From Candidatus Thalassolituus haligoni (GTDB lineage: Bacteria > Pseudomonadota > Gammaproteobacteria > Pseudomonadales > Oceanobacteraceae), in the NCBI RefSeq assembly GCF_041222825.1, contig NZ_CP139482.1:3408501-3472500 (forward strand): a stretch of 64,000 bases of DNA, in the 5' to 3' direction. Below the pieces are notes generated by a model that saw only the letters and a program-made list of their open reading frames with translations, did no database searches and was not told where the DNA came from. Every line of letters begins with the position of its first letter. Within the stretch, counting starts at the first letter, position 1. Shown in pieces: positions 50,277 through 60,419 of the stretch. The position numbers and the translations under genes are program-made.

Positions 50277-52369
50277 ACCGCCACCGCTACTTCATATTGC
50301 TCAACCTGAGCAGGAATCAAAAAGGATATTTCGCAGTACTGACCAGGACGATTAGCCACCCGAATACGACCGTGTAATTGCTGGATATTAGCCTTCACCA
50401 CATCCATACCGATACCACGACCACCGTGCTCGTCAGCCTCCTCCAGTGTTGAAAAACCGGGGTCAAAGACCAGACTCATAATTCTGGTGGCTTGCATGGA
50501 ATCCAGTTGCTCGGCGCTGTACAGACCTTTTTCGATGGCCCGCTGGCGAATAGTTTCCAACTGGATACCACGGCCATCATCACGCACAGACACCCGATAG
50601 CCGTCGTCTTCCTGCGTTATTTTCAGCACCACCCTGCCAGCGTCATCCTTGCCACGCTGCTGGCGTATGGCAATCGGTTCGACACCATGAACCACAGCAT
50701 TACGCAGCAACTGGATGGCGCAGTCCTGAACCACTTTGAGCTGCTCAGCAGGCAGATTGATACACTCGGGTTGTGCAAGCTCAAAAGTTACCTGTTTGCC
50801 TTGTTCCGCAGCAATACGCGTCACCAGACTCCCCAATCTGTCGCTATCCAGAGTACTCACCGCTACGGGCTCTTGCTGTCTCATCGGTGTGACACCAAGC
50901 ACCTCAACCACATCTTTCATGTCGCCCAGCAAGCGGAACAGATCATTCAGCGCCAACGTCAACGGCAGGAAATCTCCCCCCTGCAACGACGCCATGTCCG
51001 CCATTTCTTCCAGCTGTTGCTCAAATTCGTGCACCGCACGAACAACCTCGGGCAAATTCAGGGCACTGGCATCGCCTTTTACCCGATGCATAATCCGCTG
51101 ACTGCTGACTACCTTGTCGCGGAAGTCAGAACTACTATTAACCCGTTGCCGCAAAATATCGTTGACCGCCACCAGGCTGCTCTCAGCAGCGGTCATAAAC
51201 AGCATCATCGAATCCTTGTCGACGTGTAACAGCTCTTTCAAGGCGTTAATTTGCAGGCCATTGTTCTTCGCCGCCTGCTCCAGCTCACGCCGCAGTCCAA
51301 CCAGCTCGGAGATATCCAGCACCGTTACCAGCACATGGCGAATCTCGCCGTTTTCAATCGCCCGGTTAAAGCGGAAAGACAGATGCTTCACCTGAAAACC
51401 ACCACGGTCATCCGGCAAGCTGACTTCGATGTCCGAAAGAGGATTAAGCGAGCCAATCAGGTTTTCCTTGACGCTACTGTTCAGCAGCAGCTTGATGTAT
51501 TCCTCGACCGTTTGCATATCGCTTTCTGTCACAAGACTCTTCAGCAACACCCGAAAGGAGGTACCGGCATATTCCTGATGACCAAAAATGTCCCGAATGG
51601 AGCCGGAGTACTGGGTACCAATGGTCAAGTTGCCATCCAGCAACAACAGGCCTTCGCGTACATTTTTGAGAATTTCCGTGGTTTCGCTACGGGCTTCTTC
51701 CGCGACAGAATCACTGCGCCGCAACTGGCCAATAAAATGAAAAAGAATCAACAGGAAGTTGAGAATCGCCAGCGTAATCGCACCGGCCTGGATCATTCGC
51801 AGGGTTTCTGACTTGTTGCGTGCGATCGTTTCCAGATCGTTGGTCAGATCATTCATCAGTTTCAGCAACTGGTTATTATTGTCTCGAACCATTGGTGCCA
51901 GCCGCCGCAAGGCGCGTTCATGTCCCAAAGTGCCAGACGCTGTTGCAAACAACGCCTTGAATTCGGATGAAATCGGCCGCCAGATCGTCTTGGCCGCTTC
52001 TACCGCAGCACGGGATGCGTCGGATGAAACCGCGTCCAGCACCAATTCATTACTGCTGGCACCCCGCGTTGCCCCACCCTGATCAAACGCAACCAGAGTA
52101 CGGTCGAACAGCGCCACCGCCTGCTGTAATTCCTGGTAGGCTGATTCGCTTTCACCGCCCTCACTCAGCCGTTTGTCATAGTCATAAAATGCTTTTGCTG
52201 TCTTTTGCGACAGCATCCGTTGTCGCCCCGCCAGGTTTACGTTACTGGCATCTTCAGCCAACTGGGATGAAATATAAAAGTTCAGCACCAGTACGCCCGC
52301 ATCCAGAAAAATAAACATGGCGACAGATAAAACCACCGCTCGATATTTACCCAAAAGTCCATTAAACAT
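50273..52369 (-). CDS. Membrane CheA-like histidine kinase with PilJ-type sensor
   Basis: A 698-residue sensor kinase. An N-terminal helix (about 11-32) is followed by a periplasmic PilJ N-terminal type domain starting N-L-A-G-R-Q-R-M-L-S-Q-K (about 42-190), a second helix (about 197-216), a PAS domain, an Hpt domain with the phospho-acceptor His in I-M-H-R-V-K-G-D-A-S near residue 435, and a CheA-like ATPase with L-L-R-N-A-V-V-H-G-V-E, D-D-G-R-G-I and G-G-R-G-I-G-M-D-V. There is no CheW-like regulatory domain. It heads the operon with the receiver and CheX. Confidence 0.9.
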   Translation of the reverse strand: MFNGLLGKYRAVVLSVAMFIFLDAGVLVLNFYISSQLAEDASNVNLAGRQRMLSQKTAKAFYDYDKRLSEGGESESAYQELQQAVALFDRTLVAFDQGGATRGASSNELVLDAVSSDASRAAVEAAKTIWRPISSEFKALFATASGTLGHERALRRLAPMVRDNNNQLLKLMNDLTNDLETIARNKSETLRMIQAGAITLAILNFLLILFHFIGQLRRSDSVAEEARSETTEILKNVREGLLLLDGNLTIGTQYSGSIRDIFGHQEYAGTSFRVLLKSLVTESDMQTVEEYIKLLLNSSVKENLIGSLNPLSDIEVSLPDDRGGFQVKHLSFRFNRAIENGEIRHVLVTVLDISELVGLRRELEQAAKNNGLQINALKELLHVDKDSMMLFMTAAESSLVAVNDILRQRVNSSSDFRDKVVSSQRIMHRVKGDASALNLPEVVRAVHEFEQQLEEMADMASLQGGDFLPLTLALNDLFRLLGDMKDVVEVLGVTPMRQQEPVAVSTLDSDRLGSLVTRIAAEQGKQVTFELAQPECINLPAEQLKVVQDCAIQLLRNAVVHGVEPIAIRQQRGKDDAGRVVLKITQEDDGYRVSVRDDGRGIQLETIRQRAIEKGLYSAEQLDSMQATRIMSLVFDPGFSTLEEADEHGGRGIGMDVVKANIQQLHGRIRVANRPGQYCEISFLIPAQVEQYEVAVAV

Positions 52370-52841
52370 GTGCTAATCCCCTGACGTGTAGCGAAAAGTA
52401 ACAAACAGCCGCTTTGCAGGTACAACTATTGTGCCAACGCACACATCAAAACAGGTCATCAATCCCTCAAAAGGGGTAAGTCCGCAGAAACAGCCATTGG
52501 GATTCAAAATCTTAGATTGTCTGACAAAAAGTTACAGAATTTGTTGGATGTCAAGCCCGCAAGATACATCCAATTTTGTGCAGCAAGCGCCCCAAAGCAA
52601 GGCACAAATAAGCTGCCCGCTCCATCTCATGGCGTCTTCAGGGTATTTACCGGAGATTCTGCAAGGCATGTCTGAACACCCCAGCAGGTTGCGCCACAAT
52701 GTATCGCGGCAGAGATCAATAACGGAGCACAAGCACCAGCACCAGCACCAGCAAGGCCATTAGAACTGTGAGCTGTCGGGTTCTGTCCGCGTGGCGCTCG
52801 GTCATTTTGAATAGGGAATGTCTGTCCAGAGAGACGATTAG
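52370..52841. other. Intergenic region between kinase and secreted nuclease genes
   Basis: No gene is supported. CACCAG is repeated three times in tandem near 52735-52752. The kinase promoter should lie in the first part. Short frames here have no ribosome sites or family resemblance. Confidence 0.5.
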
Positions 52842-55751
52842 TTATATCCGACGACGCCACAGCAGCAGTAATCCCGCCAGCAGTAGCAAGCCATTGATAG
52901 CACCGCCAGAAGCACTACCGCCAGACGTGCCATCACCGGCAGTCGCACTGCCGGAATCTGCACCGTTACCAGTACCGTTGTCGGTCTCGGTGCCAGTATC
53001 ACTGTCACCCGCATCGGCTTCGTCCGGTTCATCCACCGAGCCTGCTATTCCATTCAGAACCCGCAATGGAGCCGCTACCGAACCTTCGCCATCTCTTGCC
53101 GTAACCACGATGGTTACTGGCAGTTCGGCCAGCACGGTGGTAGTGGCCGAACCGGTCAGCACGCCGCTGGCCGACAGGGCCCAGCCAACAGGTAAACCGC
53201 TGGCAACAAAATCCAGTACATCCCCTTCGGGATCGCTGAATTGCGCTGCCAGATCCAGGCTGACAGTGGCTCCTGCGCGAGTAATACGGACATCCGTCAG
53301 CGCGCTCACCAGCACCGGCGGCTGGTTCTGTTGAACACTGGCGTCTAGCCGTAAACCAATCACGACGGGGTCATGATCGGATGAGCGATAAGGATCCGCA
53401 TTGGCGTAGTTATCTACTGAGGAATAGCTTTGGCCATTGGCTTCGGTTTCATAACCCATCAATGAATCTTCCACCGAGTTAATGTGCCAGGCACCGGCAC
53501 TGACCACATGTGAGGCCAGCGTCGCCGTCGCCAAAGCATGATCCAGGCTGCCCAACAAGCCGCTGTAGCTGTAGCTATACGGTGCTTCCTCGGTGGCAAT
53601 ATCTGAATGTTTGAGGTTGCTGTAACCGCCAGCCAGGAAGGCTTGCAGCGGGTCTTCCTGGCTATAGGCATTCAGGTCGCCGATCACCAGAACGGCAGTG
53701 GATGCCACACCGGTCGGTCTGGTCTGCAAATACTGCAGCAGGCCGGTTGCCGCACGGGTACGCACGCGGTTGCAGTTACCCTGACCATCTGCGCCTTCAT
53801 TAACCTCTCCACACGAAGAGCCTTTGGATTTGAGGTGATTCACCGACACCGTAAAAACAAAATCATTAAATTCAAACGACTGGATGATGGATGGGCGATT
53901 TTTACTGTCGTCAAATAACACCCCTTGCCCATCACGCGGCGAGTTGGCCGACGATAGAACTCTGGTTGTACCACTCAGGTGGATACGCTCCGGCCGATAC
54001 AACAAGCCGACGGCGATCGCGTCGGTGCCTGTCCGGGCCGTTCCCGGATCAACGAAGGCATACTCATCACCGCTGGCCTGCAAGGCATTTACCGCATCCA
54101 CCAGCTGATGAATGGCACTGTTTTCGCCATAACCATCATTTTCAATTTCCATCAGCCCGACCACATCCGCATCCATAGCATCAAGCGCCGCGACGATCTT
54201 GTTACTCTGCATCTGGAAGGCGCTATAGGTACTGGCCCCACGAGAGGTCGGGAAGCCGCCGCCCTGACCGTCACCGTTAAAATAATTCAGTACATTCATC
54301 GTCGCGATTCGCAGGTTGGCTGCGTCACTCACAGTTGGCGCGGTGGTGCGGGCATGGCTGGCGGCGATCGCGTATTTGCCGGGAATCAGCATAAAGTCGT
54401 TATTAAAGTGATGTATCACGCCACTCAGGGTGGTGAAAGTATCCCCGATACGCACCGGATTGTCCGCACTGTAGCCAGTGGTCACATCCGGGAAGGGAAT
54501 AAACGTCGGGTAATAGGCCTTCACCCCGTCATCGACCAGCAGCCGATCCCGGGCATATCGCTGTGCCAGAGTGGCTGCTTCTGCCGAACCGGGTAAGGCA
54601 ACATCCGTCGGTTGAAAATGCAGCTCCGACGACACCACCACCTGACCGTAGTTACCCAAGCCATAACCCGCCCCGTACAGGTCAGAAACCACCAGACCCT
54701 GTTGATTCTGGATACGCATCCCCTCCAGCGCTTCCAGGCTGGACAAATCCGCTACTGGTAATACCAGCTTGATGGCCAACGGCAAGGTTGCACCCTGGCT
54801 ACAGACCATCAGCTCACTGACTTCGTCCAGCTGGGTAACGCCCGCAGACTCTGTCACACTGGCCACCAGCCGTACCGTATCGCCTGCGCTTAGGTCATAG
54901 TCGCTGCTTTTGACAAACACCCCTTCCGAACTGCTGGCATCGCTGTCGGCATCTGCGTCTTCTTCCTGAATCCAGAAACCACCGTAACCGCTGCGGGCAT
55001 CCAGTGTAACGACCGCCTCAACCACCACACGGGTGTTATTCAACGGGCTGGCATCGTTGTTCGCGTCGTCAATTGCGCCTTGTACGGCGCTGATCCTTGT
55101 CACACCGGCGCTATCGCCACAGCGGCCAGAGACCAGCGTTTCACTGTCGTCAGAACAGCGATTGGCAGCCCCAGGCGTGGCAACTGCGACCTGGAAGGCA
55201 TTACCCGAGCGGACCGTCGTGTCACAGCGCTGGGACGACTGGGTATCCTTGTCACCGAGTTGGGCTTCATCGACCTGAATCGAGTCCGCAAGCAGCAAGA
55301 CATCCAGCAAACCGGCATCATCTTCGTCACCGGTGCCGTACACCAGGGCATCCAGCAGCTGATTAGCCGTCACCGCCGTCCCGTTCGGGAAGTCCGCCGC
55401 CGGGGCCGCATACAGGGCAACGGCATCGGCACCGTTCTGTAGAATATTGTCACCGATCTCAACACCACACCCGGCGACATTGGCGGTGGAGCCACAGACC
55501 ACAAAATAGCCTTTGGCGTCGGTGCTGAAGCCAGACAAATCCAGCGCCAGATAGGATGTGTCACTATTGCCATTAAACAGCACCAGCGTATAACCATTAA
55601 GTGAGCTGGAGCCACTGCCGCCATCGTAAAGCTCGATAAATTCCGCGCTGTCGGTGCCGCTGGTATCCGCATCCACTTCATTGATCAGGAGCTCGGCCTG
55701 ACAGGTGTGAGTCAGCAGGGAAATGCCTAGTGCTGAAAGAAACGTGCGCAT
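52842..55751 (-). CDS. ExeM/NucH-family secreted endonuclease with GlyGly-CTERM
   Basis: A 969-residue exported nuclease. A signal peptide (about 1-18) is followed by a lamin-tail domain (L-L-I-N-E-V-D-A-D-T-S-G-T-D near 21-34, F-I-E-L-Y-D), an OB-like region (about 220-430) and an endonuclease/exonuclease/phosphatase domain (about 480-795) with G-L-M-E-I-E-N, G-D-L-N-A-Y and S-S-D-H-D-P-V. An Ig-like (He_PIG) domain and an Asp/Gly-rich linker lead to G-G-S-A-S-G-G, a hydrophobic helix and R-R-R, a GlyGly-CTERM sorting signal read by rhombosortase. It would degrade extracellular DNA for nutrients. Confidence 0.93.
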   Translation of the reverse strand: MRTFLSALGISLLTHTCQAELLINEVDADTSGTDSAEFIELYDGGSGSSSLNGYTLVLFNGNSDTSYLALDLSGFSTDAKGYFVVCGSTANVAGCGVEIGDNILQNGADAVALYAAPAADFPNGTAVTANQLLDALVYGTGDEDDAGLLDVLLLADSIQVDEAQLGDKDTQSSQRCDTTVRSGNAFQVAVATPGAANRCSDDSETLVSGRCGDSAGVTRISAVQGAIDDANNDASPLNNTRVVVEAVVTLDARSGYGGFWIQEEDADADSDASSSEGVFVKSSDYDLSAGDTVRLVASVTESAGVTQLDEVSELMVCSQGATLPLAIKLVLPVADLSSLEALEGMRIQNQQGLVVSDLYGAGYGLGNYGQVVVSSELHFQPTDVALPGSAEAATLAQRYARDRLLVDDGVKAYYPTFIPFPDVTTGYSADNPVRIGDTFTTLSGVIHHFNNDFMLIPGKYAIAASHARTTAPTVSDAANLRIATMNVLNYFNGDGQGGGFPTSRGASTYSAFQMQSNKIVAALDAMDADVVGLMEIENDGYGENSAIHQLVDAVNALQASGDEYAFVDPGTARTGTDAIAVGLLYRPERIHLSGTTRVLSSANSPRDGQGVLFDDSKNRPSIIQSFEFNDFVFTVSVNHLKSKGSSCGEVNEGADGQGNCNRVRTRAATGLLQYLQTRPTGVASTAVLVIGDLNAYSQEDPLQAFLAGGYSNLKHSDIATEEAPYSYSYSGLLGSLDHALATATLASHVVSAGAWHINSVEDSLMGYETEANGQSYSSVDNYANADPYRSSDHDPVVIGLRLDASVQQNQPPVLVSALTDVRITRAGATVSLDLAAQFSDPEGDVLDFVASGLPVGWALSASGVLTGSATTTVLAELPVTIVVTARDGEGSVAAPLRVLNGIAGSVDEPDEADAGDSDTGTETDNGTGNGADSGSATAGDGTSGGSASGGAINGLLLLAGLLLLWRRRI

Positions 55752-55973
55752 GATCGCAACCTGCTTATCATCAGAGGATTCAGAAAAGACGGAAAACAGC
55801 GGTTTGCCACGCCGGATCCCAAAAGCCCGGCAGTATGACGGCGGAATATTGCAGCACCGCGCTGTTTTAGTGACAAAACTCTTGTTTAATCAAGTCAAGG
55901 GCAAGATGTAGCTAAAGATAGCGCGGTGCTGTATTGACGGCCCCAGTGTAACGAACTATCTGCTTACCGGGGT

Positions 55974-57077
55974 TTACCGGCTTAATACACACGCCTGCCA
56001 ACCCGCTTCCATTGATGCTTGAGGTAACGGCTTCAGGTCGATCAGTTCCAGCCGGTTCTCAAAAGCAATCACCTCAACGTCGCCCAGTATCTGCTCGGTC
56101 AAAGTGCCTTCACGCCAGTTCAGCGCCACAACCCCGGCATCCGTCGCCAGCACGCCCTTGGCTCGTTCAACGTCCAGACTATAAAACCAGCCCCGCAATG
56201 CCGCTAACGAAAACACCCAGTCTTCCGCCAACAACCAGCCTAACGCCTGATAGCCATCACCTTGATGCGCTAAAGCCCGGAAGGATTCACCAAGAGCCAG
56301 CTGCAGGGGTTGGGTCAAATCCAGCATGAGCGGTAACCCCGGCGAATCCATTGCTGTTCCCGCCGATGATATGTCCGCCGATGCTGTCGTTGCGGTGCTC
56401 TCAACCGCTGCCAGTAAATCGGGCGACAGCTGCCCCTGAATCACCCGGACAGACTTGAGATGGGGGTTATCCACCTGGCGCTCGGCCACCAGCGCATCAA
56501 ACTGCAACAGGTCTTCTGGCTGACACACATCCGTCTTGTTAGCCACCAGCACATCCGCGACAGCAAGCTGGTCGGCATAAATCTCATGCTGGCGATATTT
56601 TGATTGGCTCAGATGACGCGGATCGACCAGCGTCACCGTACTGCCAACCGACAGTACGTCCTGGTAACCGGGCTGATTGAGAATCGCCAGAATCTGGCGT
56701 GGGTGCCCCAGCCCGGTGGGCTCAATCAGTAAAACATCGGGCTTTGCCCGGGTAATCAGACTGTTCATCCCGATCTGGAACGGCAGACCGGATACACAAC
56801 ACAAGCAGCCACCCGGCACTTCCCGTATCGCCACACCGTCGCCCAGCGCCTTCAGCAGGGTGCCATCCACCCCTACCTCGCCAAACTCGTTCACCAGCAC
56901 CGCCCACTTTTCGGTAGCAGGCCGGTGCTTGAGCAAATGCAAAATAGTGGTGGTTTTACCGGTGCCGAGAAAACCGGTAATCAGGTAAACGCGCACCGTT
57001 TTTGACACCGGCTTCGTGAGAGGTGTTGAGAGAGGCGCAAGTGGCTTGCTAGAGGCTGGTCTGTCAGGGAGTGCCAT
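55974..57077 (-). CDS. CobW/G3E-family GTPase (metallochaperone type)
   Basis: A 367-residue G3E GTPase. Walker A is G-F-L-G-T-G-K-T-T near residues 36-44, G-G-C-L-C-C gives the C-x-C-C metal site near 89-94, E-P-T-G-L-G-H-P is switch II, and N-K-T-D the base motif. A CobW C-terminal domain follows (about 270-360). Such proteins deliver zinc or cobalt to enzymes. No Zur box was found. It is 73 nt after the ABC permease gene on the same strand. Confidence 0.9.
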   Translation of the reverse strand: MALPDRPASSKPLAPLSTPLTKPVSKTVRVYLITGFLGTGKTTTILHLLKHRPATEKWAVLVNEFGEVGVDGTLLKALGDGVAIREVPGGCLCCVSGLPFQIGMNSLITRAKPDVLLIEPTGLGHPRQILAILNQPGYQDVLSVGSTVTLVDPRHLSQSKYRQHEIYADQLAVADVLVANKTDVCQPEDLLQFDALVAERQVDNPHLKSVRVIQGQLSPDLLAAVESTATTASADISSAGTAMDSPGLPLMLDLTQPLQLALGESFRALAHQGDGYQALGWLLAEDWVFSLAALRGWFYSLDVERAKGVLATDAGVVALNWREGTLTEQILGDVEVIAFENRLELIDLKPLPQASMEAGWQACVLSR

Positions 57078-57150
57078 ATCAAAATCCGCAGCAGGTCAAA
57101 ACGTTATACACTAACATAAGTGATTAATTTTGCCTGCTGCGCACTGATAC

Positions 57151-59661
57151 TCAACCCAGCTCCCGTATGACTTGCAAGGGAGCAACGTTGACGGTTTTGC
57201 GTAACAACAGCGTGGCCAACCCAGCCAATAGCCATGCCGCAACCAGCGGTAACCACAGCCAGATCCAGCCGAGGCCGGCATAGGGAATATCCAGCACCTG
57301 GGTGTACAAGGCCCAGCACAAGGCTTCGGCCGCGACCAGCGCCAGCAATGCGGCAATCAATCCCAACAGTGAGTATTCGCTGACCTGAGCCTTGCGAATC
57401 ATCGCGCTACTGGCACCCAGCGTGCGTAACAGAGCACCTTCTTGGAGCCGTTCCCGCAAGCTGGCCACCAGCGCCGAGACCATCACCAGGGTCGCCGCAA
57501 TCAGCACCACCACCAGAATCAGTTCCACCGCCAGGCTAACCTGATACAACAGCCCTTGCAGCTGACCCAGCAATACCTGCATATCGAGGATATTGACCGC
57601 CGGAAATTCCCGAATCAGGCTGGTCAGCTGAGACTGTGATTGTTCGGGCACATTAAAACTGGTGATATAACTGGGTGGCAATTGCGCCATAATGTCTGAG
57701 GAGAACATCATAAAAAAGTTGGGACTGAGGGACGTCCAGTCCACCTCGCGCAGGCTGCTGACAGTCGCTTCAAACTCGACGCCGGCCGCCCGAAAGGCCA
57801 GCCGGTCATCCAGTTTCACCCCCAGCCGCTCAGCCAGTCCGGCTTCTATTGACAACTGTCCGGGGTGGATCATTGCCTGCCAGTCTCCGGCAACGATGCG
57901 GTTGGAAGCGGGTAATTGAGTATCGGACGTTAACGCCAGATCACGATCAATAGCGCCGATATCCGCCAACCCCAATTGTTGAATACTGTTGCCGTTAATC
58001 GTCAGCAACCGTCCCGGCACCATGGGATAGAGGGTTTTGGAGGCAAAACCACGTTCTGCCAACGCCTGTTGAAACGCCTGCTTGTCAGCGTTCTGGATAT
58101 TCATGGCGAACACGTTCGGAGCGTTATCAGGCAGGTTGGCCTGCCAGTCCGCCAGCAGGTCGTTACGCAGCATGGCGATCACAATCATCACTTGCAGAGT
58201 CAAGGCAAACGCCAGAACCTGTCCGGCCGTCTGGCGACTGTCGCGACTCAGATGCTGCCAGGCAAAACGCCAGTGTAATGCCATTGAGGTATTCTCCAAT
58301 CGCTGGCGCAACCCGGCAATAACCAACTGCAGTGCCCCGAGTAACATCAATACCAGCACCGAACCACCGCCCATCACCAACAGGGTGAGCTGCAAGTCAC
58401 GGGTGAAGACCCACAGCAACAGCGTCAGCGACAGCAACGCCAGCCCGGTCATAAACCAACCGGCCAGTGGCACGGGGGTCAGATCCCGGCGCAATACCCG
58501 CAAGGGCGACACGGTTGCCAGCGGCAGTAGATGTGGCAGACCGAATCCCAGCAAGGTTACCAGTCCAGAGCTGAGTCCGAGCAGCCAGGCCAGCGGCGGG
58601 GCAGCAGGCATCTGCGGCGGCAATACTTCTGCCAATAATTGAATTATGCCCGCTTGCAGACCCACCGCCAGTACGGCACCGATCGCCGCTGCGGCCAAAC
58701 CCAGTGCCACCAACTGCCAGAGGTAGAGCCGCAGCACATCACCACGATGCAAACCGAACGTCCTCATCAGGGCACTGATATCGAAGTGCCGACGAGCATA
58801 ACGCTGAGCCGAAATTGCCACTGCGATACTGGCCAATACCACCGCCAGCAGTGACGCCAACGCCAGATATTGCCGGGCTTTTTGTAATGAACTGGCCATC
58901 CGCTGATTGCCGTCTGCCAGAGTTTCGAATTTTTCCTTATCGCTGAGCGGCCAGTCCACTTGCAATTGCGTTAATGCCGCCGAGTCACCCTGCATTAACA
59001 GGCGATAGTTCAAACGGCTGCCTGGCCCCAGCAAGGCGCTGCCTTGTACATCATCCCAGTGCACCATCATCCGTGGCGACAAGCTGTAAAAACCACCGCC
59101 CCGATCCGACTCCTCAGTAATCTCACCGGTAACCCGGTAACGCTTGTCACCCAGCTCCAGCTCATCTCCCAACGCCGCATCCAGCAGCGCCAGTAACCGG
59201 GGTTCAACCCAGGCTTCGCCAGCTGCCGGGCCATGTTGCTGCAGCACAGGCAGCTGATTCCCAGCCGTTATAACTTGTAGCCGGGCCTGCATCGGATAAC
59301 CGTTATCCACCGCTTTGATCGCAGCCAGGGTCATATTGTCGCCATACAAGACCACACTGGGAAAGGACAACACCTGTGCGGTCTCCAGCCCCAGCTGCGT
59401 GGCCAGCTGCAACTGCTCTGCAGTAAAGGCCGCACTCGAACGAATACGCAGATCGGCCCCCAGCCAGGCGCCGGACTTGTCATCCAACGACAGTTCGAGG
59501 CGAGCGCTGAACAAGGCAATCGCCGTGGTCGAGGTGACAGCAATCAGTAGCGCCAATAAAATCAGCGTCAACCCCCCACTACGCGCTTCGCGCCACAACA
59601 GCCTGAGCGCCAGTCGCCACTGCGCCAGCAGCGGCAAGCGTGTTATGTGTAATTCCGTCAT
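57151..59661 (-). CDS. ybbP: ABC transporter permease, YbbP/FtsX type
   Basis: About 836 residues with two FtsX-like units: a first helix near 30-50, a periplasmic domain, a cluster of helices (about 265-490) and a last cluster (about 715-820). The pattern matches YbbP, partner of YbbA. The start at 59661 (M-T-E-L-H) overlaps the ATPase gene stop by 4 nt. In relatives this complex is thought to move hydrophobic compounds or lipids; substrate not established. Confidence 0.88.
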   Translation of the reverse strand: MTELHITRLPLLAQWRLALRLLWREARSGGLTLILLALLIAVTSTTAIALFSARLELSLDDKSGAWLGADLRIRSSAAFTAEQLQLATQLGLETAQVLSFPSVVLYGDNMTLAAIKAVDNGYPMQARLQVITAGNQLPVLQQHGPAAGEAWVEPRLLALLDAALGDELELGDKRYRVTGEITEESDRGGGFYSLSPRMMVHWDDVQGSALLGPGSRLNYRLLMQGDSAALTQLQVDWPLSDKEKFETLADGNQRMASSLQKARQYLALASLLAVVLASIAVAISAQRYARRHFDISALMRTFGLHRGDVLRLYLWQLVALGLAAAAIGAVLAVGLQAGIIQLLAEVLPPQMPAAPPLAWLLGLSSGLVTLLGFGLPHLLPLATVSPLRVLRRDLTPVPLAGWFMTGLALLSLTLLLWVFTRDLQLTLLVMGGGSVLVLMLLGALQLVIAGLRQRLENTSMALHWRFAWQHLSRDSRQTAGQVLAFALTLQVMIVIAMLRNDLLADWQANLPDNAPNVFAMNIQNADKQAFQQALAERGFASKTLYPMVPGRLLTINGNSIQQLGLADIGAIDRDLALTSDTQLPASNRIVAGDWQAMIHPGQLSIEAGLAERLGVKLDDRLAFRAAGVEFEATVSSLREVDWTSLSPNFFMMFSSDIMAQLPPSYITSFNVPEQSQSQLTSLIREFPAVNILDMQVLLGQLQGLLYQVSLAVELILVVVLIAATLVMVSALVASLRERLQEGALLRTLGASSAMIRKAQVSEYSLLGLIAALLALVAAEALCWALYTQVLDIPYAGLGWIWLWLPLVAAWLLAGLATLLLRKTVNVAPLQVIRELG

Positions 59662-60419
59662 ACCGACGCCCCGGTCGCCACTTCCTGCAACTGACCATCG
59701 GTCATGCATACCTGACGCTGACAACGTTGCGCCAGTTGTGGGTCGTGGGTCACCAATACCAGAGTGGTGCCATGCTCTGCATTCAGCTGAAACAGCAGGT
59801 CTTCAATCTGTTTGCCCGTCGCACGATCCAGGTTGCCCGTCGGTTCATCGGCAAACAAAATACCCGGCTGACCAGCAAAGGCCCGTGCCAGAGCAACGCG
59901 CTGCTGTTCTCCTCCCGACAGTTGGCTGGGGTAATGGCTCATGCGATGGCCCAGACCGACACTTTCCAGCAGACGCCTGGCCTCTGGCAGCGGTTTGGGT
60001 TGCTGACGAATTTCCAGTGGCAACATCACATTTTCCAACGCCGTCAGACCCGGTAACAACTGGAAATTCTGGAACACAAAACTGACGCCCTCTGCCCGTA
60101 CAGCCGCACGTTGGTCTTCCTCCAGCTGATCGAGCCGATACCCCAGCAATGACAATTCCCCGGAAGAAGGCAGATCCAGCCCCGCCATAATGCCCAGCAG
60201 CGTCGATTTGCCGCTGCCCGAAGCGCCAACAATGGCCAGACTGGTGCCAGCTTCCACTCGCAGAGAAACCGCATTCAGTAACGTCAACGGCTGCCCTCCG
60301 GCTTGCACTGTTTTGCCAACACGGGTTAACTCAAGGGCTGACGTGTGGCCACAGACAGCCGCAGAGGACGTTGTGGATTTTTCAAGGGAGCAAAAAGAGA
60401 TGTCGCTGTTATTACGCAT
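59658..60419 (-). CDS. ybbA: ABC transporter ATP-binding protein, YbbA type
   Basis: A 253-residue ATPase: Walker A G-A-S-G-S-G-K-S-T near residues 69-77, Q-loop F-V-F-Q-N-F-Q-L-L-P, signature L-S-G-G-E-Q-Q-R-V-A-L-A-R-A and Walker B I-L-F-A-D-E-P-T-G-N-L-D, as in the LolD/MacB/YbbA class. Its 5' end overlaps the divergent tesA start by 20 nt, as in the Escherichia coli tesA-ybbA pair. The first about 30 residues are poorly conserved; no other start is available, since the next ATG lies beyond Walker A. Confidence 0.9.
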   Translation of the reverse strand: MRNNSDISFCSLEKSTTSSAAVCGHTSALELTRVGKTVQAGGQPLTLLNAVSLRVEAGTSLAIVGASGSGKSTLLGIMAGLDLPSSGELSLLGYRLDQLEEDQRAAVRAEGVSFVFQNFQLLPGLTALENVMLPLEIRQQPKPLPEARRLLESVGLGHRMSHYPSQLSGGEQQRVALARAFAGQPGILFADEPTGNLDRATGKQIEDLLFQLNAEHGTTLVLVTHDPQLAQRCQRQVCMTDGQLQEVATGASV

